Translations under genes and position numbers: made by a program | The notes under the pieces: generated by a model | Databases searched by the model: none | What the model saw: the letters and a program-made list of their open reading frames with translations, nothing else | What the model was told of the DNA's origin: nothing | Shown here: piece after piece, positions 15,110 to 24,895 of the stretch | Layout of the letters: each line of letters opens with the position of its first letter | How positions within the stretch are numbered: position 1 is the stretch's first letter | Source of the DNA: Verrucomicrobiia bacterium | GTDB lineage: Bacteria; Verrucomicrobiota; Verrucomicrobiia; Limisphaerales; JADLHS01 | Reading direction: 5' to 3' | DNA: 64,000 bases | NCBI GenBank assembly: GCA_026125285.1 | Contig: JAHCLO010000009.1 | Location: 124,001-188,000, forward strand

Positions 15110-18100
15110 TTAGTTGCCCGAGTACGAGTAGGTCACGAAATGAAGTTTGATGTCGGTCACGGTTTGGAGGAATCGGTCCAGACCCTCATTCGGATCATTG
15201 AGCAGGGTGCGGCCGGGGATGACCAATTTCCACTGGCTATTCCAGACCGAGCGGCCTACCAACCGGTTGTTGGTAAACTGGGACCGCTGCAGGGTGCCGC
15301 TATAGCCATAGAGATCACGGCTGAAGAAAGAGGCGCTGGACACGGGGCGGAAGGCTTGGTGCTTGCGAATGGCAAACAGCGGCTCGCTGAGCGATTCGCT
15401 GGTTTGCCAGAGCGGCGCGGTGGAAAAGCCTGACTGTCCAATGTTGAAGGGCATCGGAATCGCCAGATCATCAACCGCCCAAGTGCGAATGGTGCTGACA
15501 TCTCCCAAGGGCGGGCTGCGCATGGAATCCACACCTACCGGAACCAAATAGATGTAAGGGGTGGCCGAAAGCCCCAGTGGATCCAGGAACCAATCCGATG
15601 GGTCGGGCGGTGAATAAAGGCCGGGCTCATCCATGCCGCGATAACCTTCGAGCGCAATGCCAACTCCAAAAATCTTGGTCGCGAAGGAACTCGGACTAAA
15701 GGCGTGATCGCCGGCGGCCAATTGTTGGCCGAACAAATTGTTCCCATCGGAAATCGTGGTGCCAAAGGTCAGGACGATGCCCGGCACCGGTAAGCCGTCG
15801 CCGTTGTTAATCTGCATGCAGTAGCGGCGCACATCCCGGTCGTCGAGGACGTTCGCCATCCGCGCCAGGTGGAGCACATCCCGCCAGTTCGCATCCCCGT
15901 CCGAGGTCGGCAGGATGCGAAGGCACTCGGTCCGCAGTGAAACGGTGGTGCCATAGGCGTCAGGATTATTGAAGCCCAAACGCCCGCGCAGCACATCCCA
16001 ATCCGCTTTCATCTCTGCCAGCGCGCTTGACAAGCCGGGGTCTCCGGCGTTGCCGCCGGCGTATTGAGGTTCGCCATTGCGGACCACGCCGAGCGAACGC
16101 GAGTTGATAATGCGATTTACGAAAGCTCGTCCGGCATCCGTGTGGAGCAGGCCGGTTTCATAATCATAGGCATTGGCGGCCAGCAATGAATATCTTGCCG
16201 ACAGGTCAAAGAGCGTCTTGTAACGCTCGAGCTTTTCGTTGCGGAAAATGCGGAAGGCCGCGTCGCGCGTGCGGTATCCCTGGATTACCGCGGCCGCCCG
16301 CTGGCGGAACGTCTCGCGTTCGGCCTGGATACGGTCACCTTGGGCCACCAACGCCCGGTAATTCCGCTGCGCGTCCTCGAGCGCCCGCAACTGCTGGTTG
16401 ATCTTCCACAGGTTGCCCTGCAAGTTGCCGAGTTTGTTGCCCAGTTCCAGGACTTTCGACTGCAACTCCTTCTGCCATTCCAGCGGCTGAATCGCCCCGA
16501 ACTCAATCCAACGCTTGGTCGTTTCGGTCGCGAATTCCAATGACTTCACCGCGAAGGTAGAAATGTAGCCGGCAAGTTCAGAGGCAGAGACAGCGCCCGC
16601 CTCAATGCTTTCGAGAGCACCGCGAGCCGGCGCGGCGAGATCGCCCCCGAACGCCAGACCCGTGATTATCACCCCCGGCAGGGACTCCTTGATTGCGTCC
16701 GACCATTTCGCCTCTATTTTCTCGGCAATTTCGCGGCTCTTTTGGAACAGTTCGTCCGCGAATTTGGCAGCGTGCAAGGTTTCCTCCGCAATCTCCAGGC
16801 CCAGTTTGTAATCTCGAATCTTATCATGGTTTTCGATTCCGGCGTAGAAGAGTTGAATCTCCTTGTCCAAATCGTCTTTGGCACCATCCGAGTCCCACAT
16901 GGCCTGCCGTAGCGCGGCGTGAGCCGCAATGCACTGGGAGATGGCCTGCTGGATTTGACCCGGCGAGTACCGTCTGCTCGTCCACTGCGCTGGCTTGTCA
17001 TAGAATCCATGCGTGCCGATATTGAACTCGAGATACCGCACCTCGTTGGTGTAGTTGGGATTTGCCCGGGTGAGGTAGAAATCGAAATCCGTGCGATGAT
17101 TCGTCACCCAATCTCCGGGCAGGTCCTGGATATCCACTTTGAAGACTTGCTGAGTGGTGTAATTCCAAAGCGGTGGGAACGCCGCCTCCGGCAGTTCAAC
17201 GTACATGTAGTGAACAATATCCGGCCCATTGTAGTCCTGCTGGTAGGTTTTGCCCGGCCCCACGTCCTCGGGATAAGGCGTGCCATACAGCTCTATGAGT
17301 GCGTTGTTGTAAGCGGTTTCCTGTTTCTCGACCGCGGTTTGAAAGTCCTCAAGGGAATCCTGCTCCGAACGCATCAGGCGCGTCACGTCCTTGGCATCGT
17401 CGAAGGCCGCGACCGCGTTGTTCAAGGCTACCTTCGCCCGCTGGTAAATCTGCTCGAAGTGCGTGCCGTTGTCGGTGCCGACCACGGCGGAGGGATTGAG
17501 GTCAAACGCCAGGCCGCCTTCCGGCAGTCCCAAAGGCGACAGGCCGCCTTCGGCGTTATCCAGAGCGAATTGCACGGCTTGGGCCGTTGCTGGGATTTCC
17601 AGTAATTCGGTGACCGTGGTGCGATCAATCTTTTGGATCCCCTCGTGCAGGGGGTTGGGATCCACGTCCGGCAGGATGGCATTGCCGATAACCCAGTTGA
17701 GATAAGCTCCCTGGCCGGTGCGGGATGCCCAATGATCCATGCCCCAATAGCGGGCGCTGGTTACCGCGCGCTGCGTATTGGTTCTCGAAGTGGCAAAATG
17801 TTGCCAGCCGACGCTCCGAACGGGTTGGTAGTCGCGGCGCCAGGTTAGATCGAACACCTGCTGGCCGGCGCGCGCCAGGGCCGCTGCGGCCGCCGCAAAC
17901 TTGCGCTCGTCCAGATAATCCACCTGGACTGGCTGTCCGAGTACATTTACCGCCTCGGTGCGCGGCACCCAGTCGAAGCAAGAATTCATCAAGAGCGAGT
18001 AATAGCCCTTGAGGGCCGTCAGGTAATGACCGTAAGCATCACCGTGACCTTGCGGGTAGAGCACGGCCGCATCGAGCGCGTCCACCGCGCCATCCGTGTT

Positions 18101-21100
18101 CTGGTCCAGGATGTTGTAGTTCAGCGCGTAGATCACCTCGCCGGCGTCAATACCGCGGGTGTAATTCCAGACCATCCGGTTGTAAACCGGGGACACTTCC
18201 ACGCCCGGCTGCAGGAAGTCGTCACGACCGCGCAACAGGGCCAGTTCCTCCTCCAGCAGGGAGGGTTCCTGCCCTCTGAAGGCAAAGAGCGCCGTGGCGA
18301 TGTCTCCGTAGGTGTTGTCCTTGGTGCCAATCCCGATCGTCGGGTTGGCGGCGTCGGCCCAGGCTTCATGGCCCACCATCATGTAGAGATCGTTGAGATA
18401 ACCGGCGGCCAGCAACAGGGCATCATTGGCGGGGCCGTAGTTGTAGCCGGAGTCAATGCTCAACATGCGCCCCCGGCGGAGGACAGTTTCATAAATCTCG
18501 ATCAACCCATAGTCGTTCATCGTATCCAGGTTGAGCGCGATGTCGCCTTCCCAGCGATGGCCGGCCTGGGCCAGCATGCTGACTTCCGTGTTGACCTGGT
18601 TGTTGTAGAGATCCCGGATTCGCTGATTGAAGGGGTTCAGCCCGGCCAACACCCGCTTGATCCACCCCTCGGCCAGCACTGGTGCTGTCCACGCCGACCA
18701 GACGCCGTACAGCGGGTGGCTGGTGTTTGTGGCGCAGTAGCGCATGACGACGTAGTTATCGCCCAGGGCCTGCACCCCGGCGCCGCCCAGAATGTAGCGT
18801 GGCAGGTTGGTTTGGATGTCGGCCAAGGACGAGTAACTGGACATGGTGTCATCGCGCGCAGGTGGCACTCCATCCACCGGCGCGGCGATCTTCCATTCAT
18901 AAGCGTACTCGTCAAAGCGCCCTGCCAGGTCGGCGGTGTGCTGGAACGTGATCAACTCACTCAGCGGATTGGCAGCGGCGATTACCTTCAGTTCGCCGGG
19001 GTCAAGCAACCCGCCAATCTTGAACACATGCATTGCGACCGGGTCGCCCGGCTGCGTGAACGCCGTGCCGCTGGCTTCGAGCAGGGTGACGTAGCCGCTG
19101 CCGGGACCCGTCGGGCTCAACGCGTAGGAATCAACCGCCACATTGTCGCTGGTCACTTCCGCCAGCATGTCAACCGGCACGGAGACAGTCAGGCTAGGAT
19201 TGGGAGCGTAAGTACCCGGTCTGCCGGGATCTTCGTAGAAGGTTTCCACGTCCGTCGCCAGGCCAGCGACGAGGGCCACCCAATTGTCGTAATCCGGATC
19301 ACCATTGGGGCACAACGCCGCGACCGCTTCCAGATCCGAGCCGCGCAGCACGTTGAGCAATAGGTAGCTGGCCCCCATGACTTCATCCTTAAACTCGCCT
19401 TTAAGCACCAAGCTACCGCTCGTGCCCCGGCTGGGGTCATAAAACACGCGGGTGGCCAGGTGCGGCGGGAGATTCGGGAAGTAGTACTTGCCCTGGTAAT
19501 ACTCGGCGTTAACCCCGCCGGGCAATTTCGCGAGGGAGGGGGCGAGACTGGAGTATTTCGCGCGCGTGGGATCATGGAGCACCGTGCTGACTGCGACATT
19601 CGTGATATCGGCGGCGATTGATTGTTGGTAATACAAATAGGCTGTCGCCATGTCGCGTACGCCCGGCAACCCGTTCGCCGGCTTGGTCAGGGTGGCACCG
19701 TAATTGAGGGTTGGCACTGGTTGCCCGCTGGCCTCGCGCTCCGGCCAGATCGGCCGATACACAATGTCCAGAGGGGTGGTATCCGTCGAGGTGCCGTCGC
19801 CGCCGGTGAATTGGCCCGTGCCGGAATTCACTGCGCGCAGATAGGGCGCAATCGTGCCGGTGGGTGGAGGACTCGCCACGCCGGGCCAGGCGAAGCTAGG
19901 CTCGGTTTTGTAGTAGTACCTCATCGTGAAGCTGTTTGAGGACGTGGGCGAGACGGCTAGGAACGGTGGCCGATTTGAATAGACCACCACTGAACCCGAA
20001 TAGGTGTTGGTGCAGGTAATCGCCAATGGTCCCTGGGCGACGACGCTGCCGCTGCTAACCACGTTGAGCGACAAGGTATTTGTGACGCTGGTCTGTTCAT
20101 ACCGATCCGTCAGGATGAGGGTCACGGTGTGGCTGGCGGCATTGGTGGGAGTACCTCGGAGGCACAAGCCAGAGGGGTTGAGCCAAAGGGCGTCTGATCC
20201 ACTGACTGACAGGATCAGGAATTCGGCCTGGCGGGAGGCATGGACATGGTACTCGAAAGCCTGATTTACGACTGCCGTCGCCCCGGGCAATGCCGCAAAC
20301 GTGCCGGTGTTGGTATCGTACCTCCCAAATTGCAGGGCGGGGAGGCCGGCATGAGGACCGCGATAAACCCAGTAGTTCTCGTTTCGGTCGCGGTAGGTAA
20401 ATCGTTTGTAGTGGTGATAAGGGCCCGACTCATCGCGATTACTGTCCCAATTTCCCGGCAGGTCTCCGTCCTGCTGCGTAGGCTCTTGGTTCCAGTTGAT
20501 GGCATTGTCACCAGTGCCAACCACGGGTTTCCCCAGGAACATCAGTGGGGGCGGCGGCTGGAGAATCTGGCCCGCGGGAACGATGTAATCGAACACGTAA
20601 CCCAGCGATGGATCTTCGCGGACAACGTGGAAGGCTTGGATGGCGGGACGGCCATCTTCGGCCAGAAATTCCAACAGGACGAACGGGGCGGAGGAGTAAT
20701 TGGCGCTGTTGGTGAGGTTCAGGTCATCCCGGGTGGCGAAGGCGGTGCCGCCAGACATGATCGCATGTTCCTCGTTCGGGTTGTAGCCGGGCAACGCGGA
20801 GTCATTTTGATGGTAAATCCTTCCCAAGGCTTGGAGCGAGGTGAGTGTTCCACTGCCGAGCTTGCTTGCGAGGACGATCTTCGGAGAGTCCGATGGCCAT
20901 TGGAGCGTATAACTTGCCAGCACCGACGGCCAATAAACGGTGGTGAACCCCAGCAGATTATTGCCCGCATTCGGTCCGGCGCTGACGGTGTTGGAACGGA
21001 ACCACCAGACCTCGAGCGTGTTTGCGCCAGGAATGGCGTTGACCGGAATGATGGCGCCCAAGCTCGCGGCGTCAAAACCCACAACGAAGGGATCCAAGTA

Positions 21101-22999
21101 AACGTTGACGTCAAAAGAAGTGCCCACGCTCTGGTTGATATGGCCGGCCAGGTAGAACCCCGCCGTATTGGGTTCGCCGCTGGGCGGGCTGAGACGCTGG
21201 CCCACATTGGCGGTCAGGTTTTCGACGCGGGGTGCGGTCAACGGATCGGGCCAGTGGAAGACCGCGTTGGTGGGATCCCACGCGCTGAGGGACGTAGCGA
21301 CGCTGCTGGCAAAATCCGCCGTCTTGAGACTGGGACTGAGAAAGGAGAAGACCCGCTCGAATGCGATGTCCGCCCCGGAACTGAACCGCAGCAGGGTCCG
21401 GTGGGCTGGATAATTGGTCGTGAGCCAGGTGTAGAACTTGAAATCCGGGGTCAATTTCGCCCGCGGTTGATCCAAAGGATCCTGATACTCAATGACGGGC
21501 ACATTGGCGGTGTCCAGTCGGACGGCGGTAGCCTTGGCTTCGTCCTCGCGGTTGACCAGCGGGCGCAGGTAGAGGCTGTAGCGGGAGATGTCGGCCGGCC
21601 AGCCGAGATGGTAGCGAGCCAGATAGCGCGGCCAGCGGAGGCCCTGGTCGCCCTCCTCCATCCAATGCACGAGGTAGTCATTCAGGTTCTGCGTTTCACG
21701 AGTGCCGTACAGCTCGAGGGTGGCCGTGCCGGCTTTGCTATGCTGGTACGCGAACGACTGACCCGAATACTGCAGAACAGGCTCGGGGTGAAACTCTTCC
21801 ACCGTACCGGGTGGCGGCGGCCGGAGCCGCTCCCCCAAATCAGCGTCAACGTCCATGGGATAAGGCGCTTTGAATACGTCCACAATCTCGAAACCCAGAT
21901 GCACGCGTGTCTGCCCATCCGAACGTAGATCCCCCAGCAACTCCATGAAGACGCGGCCTTCGGAATTGTAGGCGTAGATATAGCGCTGTTGCTGGTCGTA
22001 CCACAACGTGCGCAACTCTTGCAGGAGCTGGTTCGTGCTGCCATCGGTGGGCGCTGTGTAACCCGGACCCCGGTATTCCTCCGCCACTGTCCGGGGGAAA
22101 TTGTCATTATAGACCACGGTCACTCCGCCCACGCGCGCGCCAGGCACCGCGATGGGTTTGCCGAGGTCGCGAAATTCGCGTTCGGTCCAGAACATCATGC
22201 GCGGAGGTTTGACCGCACTGCCGGAGACCACGTAGCGGGCGGTGTACAGGAGATAGATGCTCAACCCGTTGGTTTGGAAACTGGGGCCGCCAGGGTTTTG
22301 ATAAGATGTCGGGACCGTGGATGCGGTGTACGCCGCCGCCTTGCGCCAGGTGATGCTGATGGGGCCGGCCTGAACCGCGAAGATTTGCCGGGCGTTCGGG
22401 CTCCAATAATAACCCGTGTTTTGATGATTGTTCGTGCTGTAGGGTTCGGCCAGCCAGTAACTGTCCGGGTCGGTGTCGGCGGGCAACGCGATGCCGTTGT
22501 AATCGGTGATCGGCACGGACACCACGCTGCCGAAAGCAAAGCTCAACTGACGCGTAAAGTAGGGGGCTCCCACTTGGACGCGGCGCAGCACCATGAGCAC
22601 AGTGGAGTCAGACTTCGCCACCGGCAACCGCATCAATTCAGCGACGCTGCCGGAAAAAGCAGCGGCCCCATTGTGGAGCGGCACCGAATTGCTGACCGCC
22701 TGCCAGTCGGCCAAGCGCAGCCCCGGAACGGCGCCAAACGAGATAAAACCCCGGAAGAGATGCTGGGTGCTGAGCGGTTCAGCGGTGGAGCCTTCGCTCT
22801 CATTGCCGGCATCTCCGGTGGGCATTTGACCGTTCGAGCCTGGCGGATTCCCGACGGAGGTCGAAATCGGCACGCCTGATTGCGAGAGAAAATTGTAGGG
22901 CGTGAGTTCCTGCCGGAGTTCCAGTGACGTGTAGCCCCGGGCCTGGTAACCGGTGAGAATCAAGCCTAACAGCAAAGGGATTTTCCAGACGTTTCGCAT
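15110..22999 (-). CDS. Giant secreted protein (2629 aa), possible Tc-toxin A-like C-terminal third
   Basis: The ATG at 22999, preceded by AGAAAGGA, opens a signal peptide (MRNVWKIPLLLGLILTGYQA). Residues 23-900 are beta-rich with no family I recognise. Near 915-985 there is a putative Ig-like (He_PIG-type) domain with LNPSGLCLRGTPTNAASHTV. Around 1500-1750 lies a helical region with a dockerin-like loop (DQNTDGAVDALDA, near 1631). From about 1860 it is strongly helical. Two long amphipathic arms (about 2008-2100 and 2153-2276) bracket a hydrophobic Gly/Ala-rich stretch starting LPGVIITGLAFGGDLAAPA (about 2105-2150). The beta-rich end closes with SQWKLVIPG and VTDIKLHFVTYSYSGN. This order recalls the pore-forming helices and TcB-binding end of TcA toxins; that is my inference. 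Cell-surface scaffold or adhesin is the alternative. Confidence 0.85.
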   Translation of the reverse strand: MRNVWKIPLLLGLILTGYQARGYTSLELRQELTPYNFLSQSGVPISTSVGNPPGSNGQMPTGDAGNESEGSTAEPLSTQHLFRGFISFGAVPGLRLADWQAVSNSVPLHNGAAAFSGSVAELMRLPVAKSDSTVLMVLRRVQVGAPYFTRQLSFAFGSVVSVPITDYNGIALPADTDPDSYWLAEPYSTNNHQNTGYYWSPNARQIFAVQAGPISITWRKAAAYTASTVPTSYQNPGGPSFQTNGLSIYLLYTARYVVSGSAVKPPRMMFWTEREFRDLGKPIAVPGARVGGVTVVYNDNFPRTVAEEYRGPGYTAPTDGSTNQLLQELRTLWYDQQQRYIYAYNSEGRVFMELLGDLRSDGQTRVHLGFEIVDVFKAPYPMDVDADLGERLRPPPPGTVEEFHPEPVLQYSGQSFAYQHSKAGTATLELYGTRETQNLNDYLVHWMEEGDQGLRWPRYLARYHLGWPADISRYSLYLRPLVNREDEAKATAVRLDTANVPVIEYQDPLDQPRAKLTPDFKFYTWLTTNYPAHRTLLRFSSGADIAFERVFSFLSPSLKTADFASSVATSLSAWDPTNAVFHWPDPLTAPRVENLTANVGQRLSPPSGEPNTAGFYLAGHINQSVGTSFDVNVYLDPFVVGFDAASLGAIIPVNAIPGANTLEVWWFRSNTVSAGPNAGNNLLGFTTVYWPSVLASYTLQWPSDSPKIVLASKLGSGTLTSLQALGRIYHQNDSALPGYNPNEEHAIMSGGTAFATRDDLNLTNSANYSSAPFVLLEFLAEDGRPAIQAFHVVREDPSLGYVFDYIVPAGQILQPPPPLMFLGKPVVGTGDNAINWNQEPTQQDGDLPGNWDSNRDESGPYHHYKRFTYRDRNENYWVYRGPHAGLPALQFGRYDTNTGTFAALPGATAVVNQAFEYHVHASRQAEFLILSVSGSDALWLNPSGLCLRGTPTNAASHTVTLILTDRYEQTSVTNTLSLNVVSSGSVVAQGPLAITCTNTYSGSVVVYSNRPPFLAVSPTSSNSFTMRYYYKTEPSFAWPGVASPPPTGTIAPYLRAVNSGTGQFTGGDGTSTDTTPLDIVYRPIWPEREASGQPVPTLNYGATLTKPANGLPGVRDMATAYLYYQQSIAADITNVAVSTVLHDPTRAKYSSLAPSLAKLPGGVNAEYYQGKYYFPNLPPHLATRVFYDPSRGTSGSLVLKGEFKDEVMGASYLLLNVLRGSDLEAVAALCPNGDPDYDNWVALVAGLATDVETFYEDPGRPGTYAPNPSLTVSVPVDMLAEVTSDNVAVDSYALSPTGPGSGYVTLLEASGTAFTQPGDPVAMHVFKIGGLLDPGELKVIAAANPLSELITFQHTADLAGRFDEYAYEWKIAAPVDGVPPARDDTMSSYSSLADIQTNLPRYILGGAGVQALGDNYVVMRYCATNTSHPLYGVWSAWTAPVLAEGWIKRVLAGLNPFNQRIRDLYNNQVNTEVSMLAQAGHRWEGDIALNLDTMNDYGLIEIYETVLRRGRMLSIDSGYNYGPANDALLLAAGYLNDLYMMVGHEAWADAANPTIGIGTKDNTYGDIATALFAFRGQEPSLLEEELALLRGRDDFLQPGVEVSPVYNRMVWNYTRGIDAGEVIYALNYNILDQNTDGAVDALDAAVLYPQGHGDAYGHYLTALKGYYSLLMNSCFDWVPRTEAVNVLGQPVQVDYLDERKFAAAAAALARAGQQVFDLTWRRDYQPVRSVGWQHFATSRTNTQRAVTSARYWGMDHWASRTGQGAYLNWVIGNAILPDVDPNPLHEGIQKIDRTTVTELLEIPATAQAVQFALDNAEGGLSPLGLPEGGLAFDLNPSAVVGTDNGTHFEQIYQRAKVALNNAVAAFDDAKDVTRLMRSEQDSLEDFQTAVEKQETAYNNALIELYGTPYPEDVGPGKTYQQDYNGPDIVHYMYVELPEAAFPPLWNYTTQQVFKVDIQDLPGDWVTNHRTDFDFYLTRANPNYTNEVRYLEFNIGTHGFYDKPAQWTSRRYSPGQIQQAISQCIAAHAALRQAMWDSDGAKDDLDKEIQLFYAGIENHDKIRDYKLGLEIAEETLHAAKFADELFQKSREIAEKIEAKWSDAIKESLPGVIITGLAFGGDLAAPARGALESIEAGAVSASELAGYISTFAVKSLEFATETTKRWIEFGAIQPLEWQKELQSKVLELGNKLGNLQGNLWKINQQLRALEDAQRNYRALVAQGDRIQAERETFRQRAAAVIQGYRTRDAAFRIFRNEKLERYKTLFDLSARYSLLAANAYDYETGLLHTDAGRAFVNRIINSRSLGVVRNGEPQYAGGNAGDPGLSSALAEMKADWDVLRGRLGFNNPDAYGTTVSLRTECLRILPTSDGDANWRDVLHLARMANVLDDRDVRRYCMQINNGDGLPVPGIVLTFGTTISDGNNLFGQQLAAGDHAFSPSSFATKIFGVGIALEGYRGMDEPGLYSPPDPSDWFLDPLGLSATPYIYLVPVGVDSMRSPPLGDVSTIRTWAVDDLAIPMPFNIGQSGFSTAPLWQTSESLSEPLFAIRKHQAFRPVSSASFFSRDLYGYSGTLQRSQFTNNRLVGRSVWNSQWKLVIPGRTLLNDPNEGLDRFLQTVTDIKLHFVTYSYSGN

Positions 23000-23186
23000 A
23001 AAGGTCCTTTCTCGGTCAGGTCGGGTCTGTGCCTCGAATCCGCATCGGCGTGGACGCATTTGTAAGCTTGGTGTCCGTCCCGGCGCGGTCGGTGAAGCCG
23101 CCGCCCGAACGGTTCGTGGTCAAAAAGCAGGAAACATTCATGGTTAGTCACTATCGGTGTTACTGCTGATAACACGCAGACATGGG

Positions 23187-24776
23187 TTATCGCATGTCGC
23201 TGACCAGTTCCTTCCTGATGAACATCACGTCCACAGCGATGTTGACCACATCCGTGCCTTGGTGGTGAAAGGCGACGTAAACTCCCCAGTTCGTGGTCGG
23301 GTTAAGAAATGGGGAGGGGAGGCCTTTCACAGCTCTGACCGCGTACTGGCCTGAGCTGCTTTCCTTGACATCTGCCTGGACACTCCAGCCGACCACGACG
23401 GCAGACCAGGCGTTCGTTGGATACGTGGTGGTCACTATGGTTCCGCTGTCGTTATTGGCGGCGGCGATGTTGGGCAGCATATAGGTTTTGATTTGGATCG
23501 GCGCGTCCCCGGCGACCTTGAGTTCGCCGGTGCCCTTGAACCGAAACGTCTCGGTGAGGTTGGTGCTCTGGCCGGAGCCGAAGACAATATCATTGTTGGT
23601 TGCCGAGGTGTGGATCTGCAGGGTTTGGTTTGAAATGCCGATGCCGTAATGGGCGCCAGACTGGCCGTAAAAGCTGATCTTATCACCCAGGGCGTTGGCG
23701 AACGTCAGCGGAAACCCAGGTGTGGTCGTGCCGATGCCGACATTGCCGACGGCATCCACAGAGAGTCGTGTGGCCGGGGCCGTGTTGGCGGCGCCGGTGG
23801 CCAGCGCGATTCCGCCATATCCCACGGTCAGGCGTGACGTCGCGCCAGCGGTCCTGAAGCATTGGCCTATGCCATTCTTATCAAAGTAATAGTTGTAGCC
23901 CAGGTGAATGCCGTCACCGAGCGGGGTGTAAGCGCCGTAGAGATATCCCCAGGAGTTGCCGCCACCGATCTGCAAGTGTTGATAGTCGCCGGAACCGGTG
24001 CCGATCTGCACGTCCTCGTTCATGGTGACATTGCCCGCGAAGGTATTGTTGGCGGTGAAGGTCTGGGCGGCGTTGAGTTTCGCCACATTGGCCGAGAGCC
24101 GCGCGTCGGCCACCGTGCCGCTGCTCAGGTTGTTCGCATTGAGGGAAGTCAGACTGCTGCCGCTACCCGAGAAGGTGGTGGCCGTCACGGTGCCATTGAC
24201 ATCCAGCGCGGAAGTTGGGGCGGCCTTGTTAATGCCGACATTGCTGCCGGAGACATTTACGACCTGACCGTAGGAGCTGTTAACCAGGTTCTGCGCGTTG
24301 ACCGCCGTCTGCGTCAGGAAGGCGTAGGGTGAGGTCAGGAAGCGCAGCCGCGGGGTGATCGTTACATCGGTGCCGCCCGTACCAATCCCCTTGACCATGA
24401 TCTCGATGAACCGGTCCGAGGCATCGCCGGCAGTGAAGAGGGTCGAGAGCGCCGGCCGCGGCTCCCCGGAGCACACGGCACCTTCTCCCAGCAGCACGCT
24501 GAAGTAGCCCTTGTCAATAGTGATGGTCTGCTGCTCCGCCCAGAGGCGATCGCCCGCAGCGGTGGAGAGTTGGTCCTTCCAGATGCGGAAGACCACATCA
24601 TAGTTCTTGGGCGCGGTATTCCCGAGCGGCGTCCCGTTGTTATCCACCAGATAGCCCTGGTAGGTCATCAGGTTGGGCGGAGAACTGTTGGCGGCCCGAA
24701 CGGGAATGGACGTGAGGGCCAGGGCCAGCGCGACGCCGGCCCAGCACAGCCAGAACACAGGTTTGATGTCTTTCAT
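23187..24776 (-). CDS. Secreted tail-fibre-like repeat protein
   Basis: About 529 residues from the ATG at 24776, which gives a signal peptide (MKDIKPVFWLCWAGVALALA...PVRA); an in-frame ATG at 24836 would add 20 polar residues. An N-terminal beta domain starting MTYQGYLVDNNGTPLGNTAP resembles the N-terminus of the kelch protein two genes upstream. The middle has phage tail-fibre-like repeats (NNLSSGTVADARLSANVAKL, TFTANNTFAGNVTMNE, VGNVGIGTTTPGFPL). No peptidase S74 chaperone domain follows; the end is a distinct beta domain. It lies 188 bases before the giant gene. It is likely a surface-displayed trimeric fibre. Confidence 0.85.
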   Translation of the reverse strand: MKDIKPVFWLCWAGVALALALTSIPVRAANSSPPNLMTYQGYLVDNNGTPLGNTAPKNYDVVFRIWKDQLSTAAGDRLWAEQQTITIDKGYFSVLLGEGAVCSGEPRPALSTLFTAGDASDRFIEIMVKGIGTGGTDVTITPRLRFLTSPYAFLTQTAVNAQNLVNSSYGQVVNVSGSNVGINKAAPTSALDVNGTVTATTFSGSGSSLTSLNANNLSSGTVADARLSANVAKLNAAQTFTANNTFAGNVTMNEDVQIGTGSGDYQHLQIGGGNSWGYLYGAYTPLGDGIHLGYNYYFDKNGIGQCFRTAGATSRLTVGYGGIALATGAANTAPATRLSVDAVGNVGIGTTTPGFPLTFANALGDKISFYGQSGAHYGIGISNQTLQIHTSATNNDIVFGSGQSTNLTETFRFKGTGELKVAGDAPIQIKTYMLPNIAAANNDSGTIVTTTYPTNAWSAVVVGWSVQADVKESSSGQYAVRAVKGLPSPFLNPTTNWGVYVAFHHQGTDVVNIAVDVMFIRKELVSDMR

Positions 24777-24895
24777 ATTGCAGTTCAGCGATTGCGATTT
24801 TTGATGAGAATGCGGGAAACAGGATGTGGTTTTCATAGGCACGGTGGTTAAATCGTCATGGGTCGAGGATTGGCAACGGCTCAAGCGGTTACTAT

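Noticed and set aside
20240-21928. Plus-strand frame of 562 codons opposite the giant gene
   Set aside because: It has low-complexity, Arg/Gly-rich composition without any domain, and the opposite strand encodes a coherent signal-peptide protein through the whole stretch.
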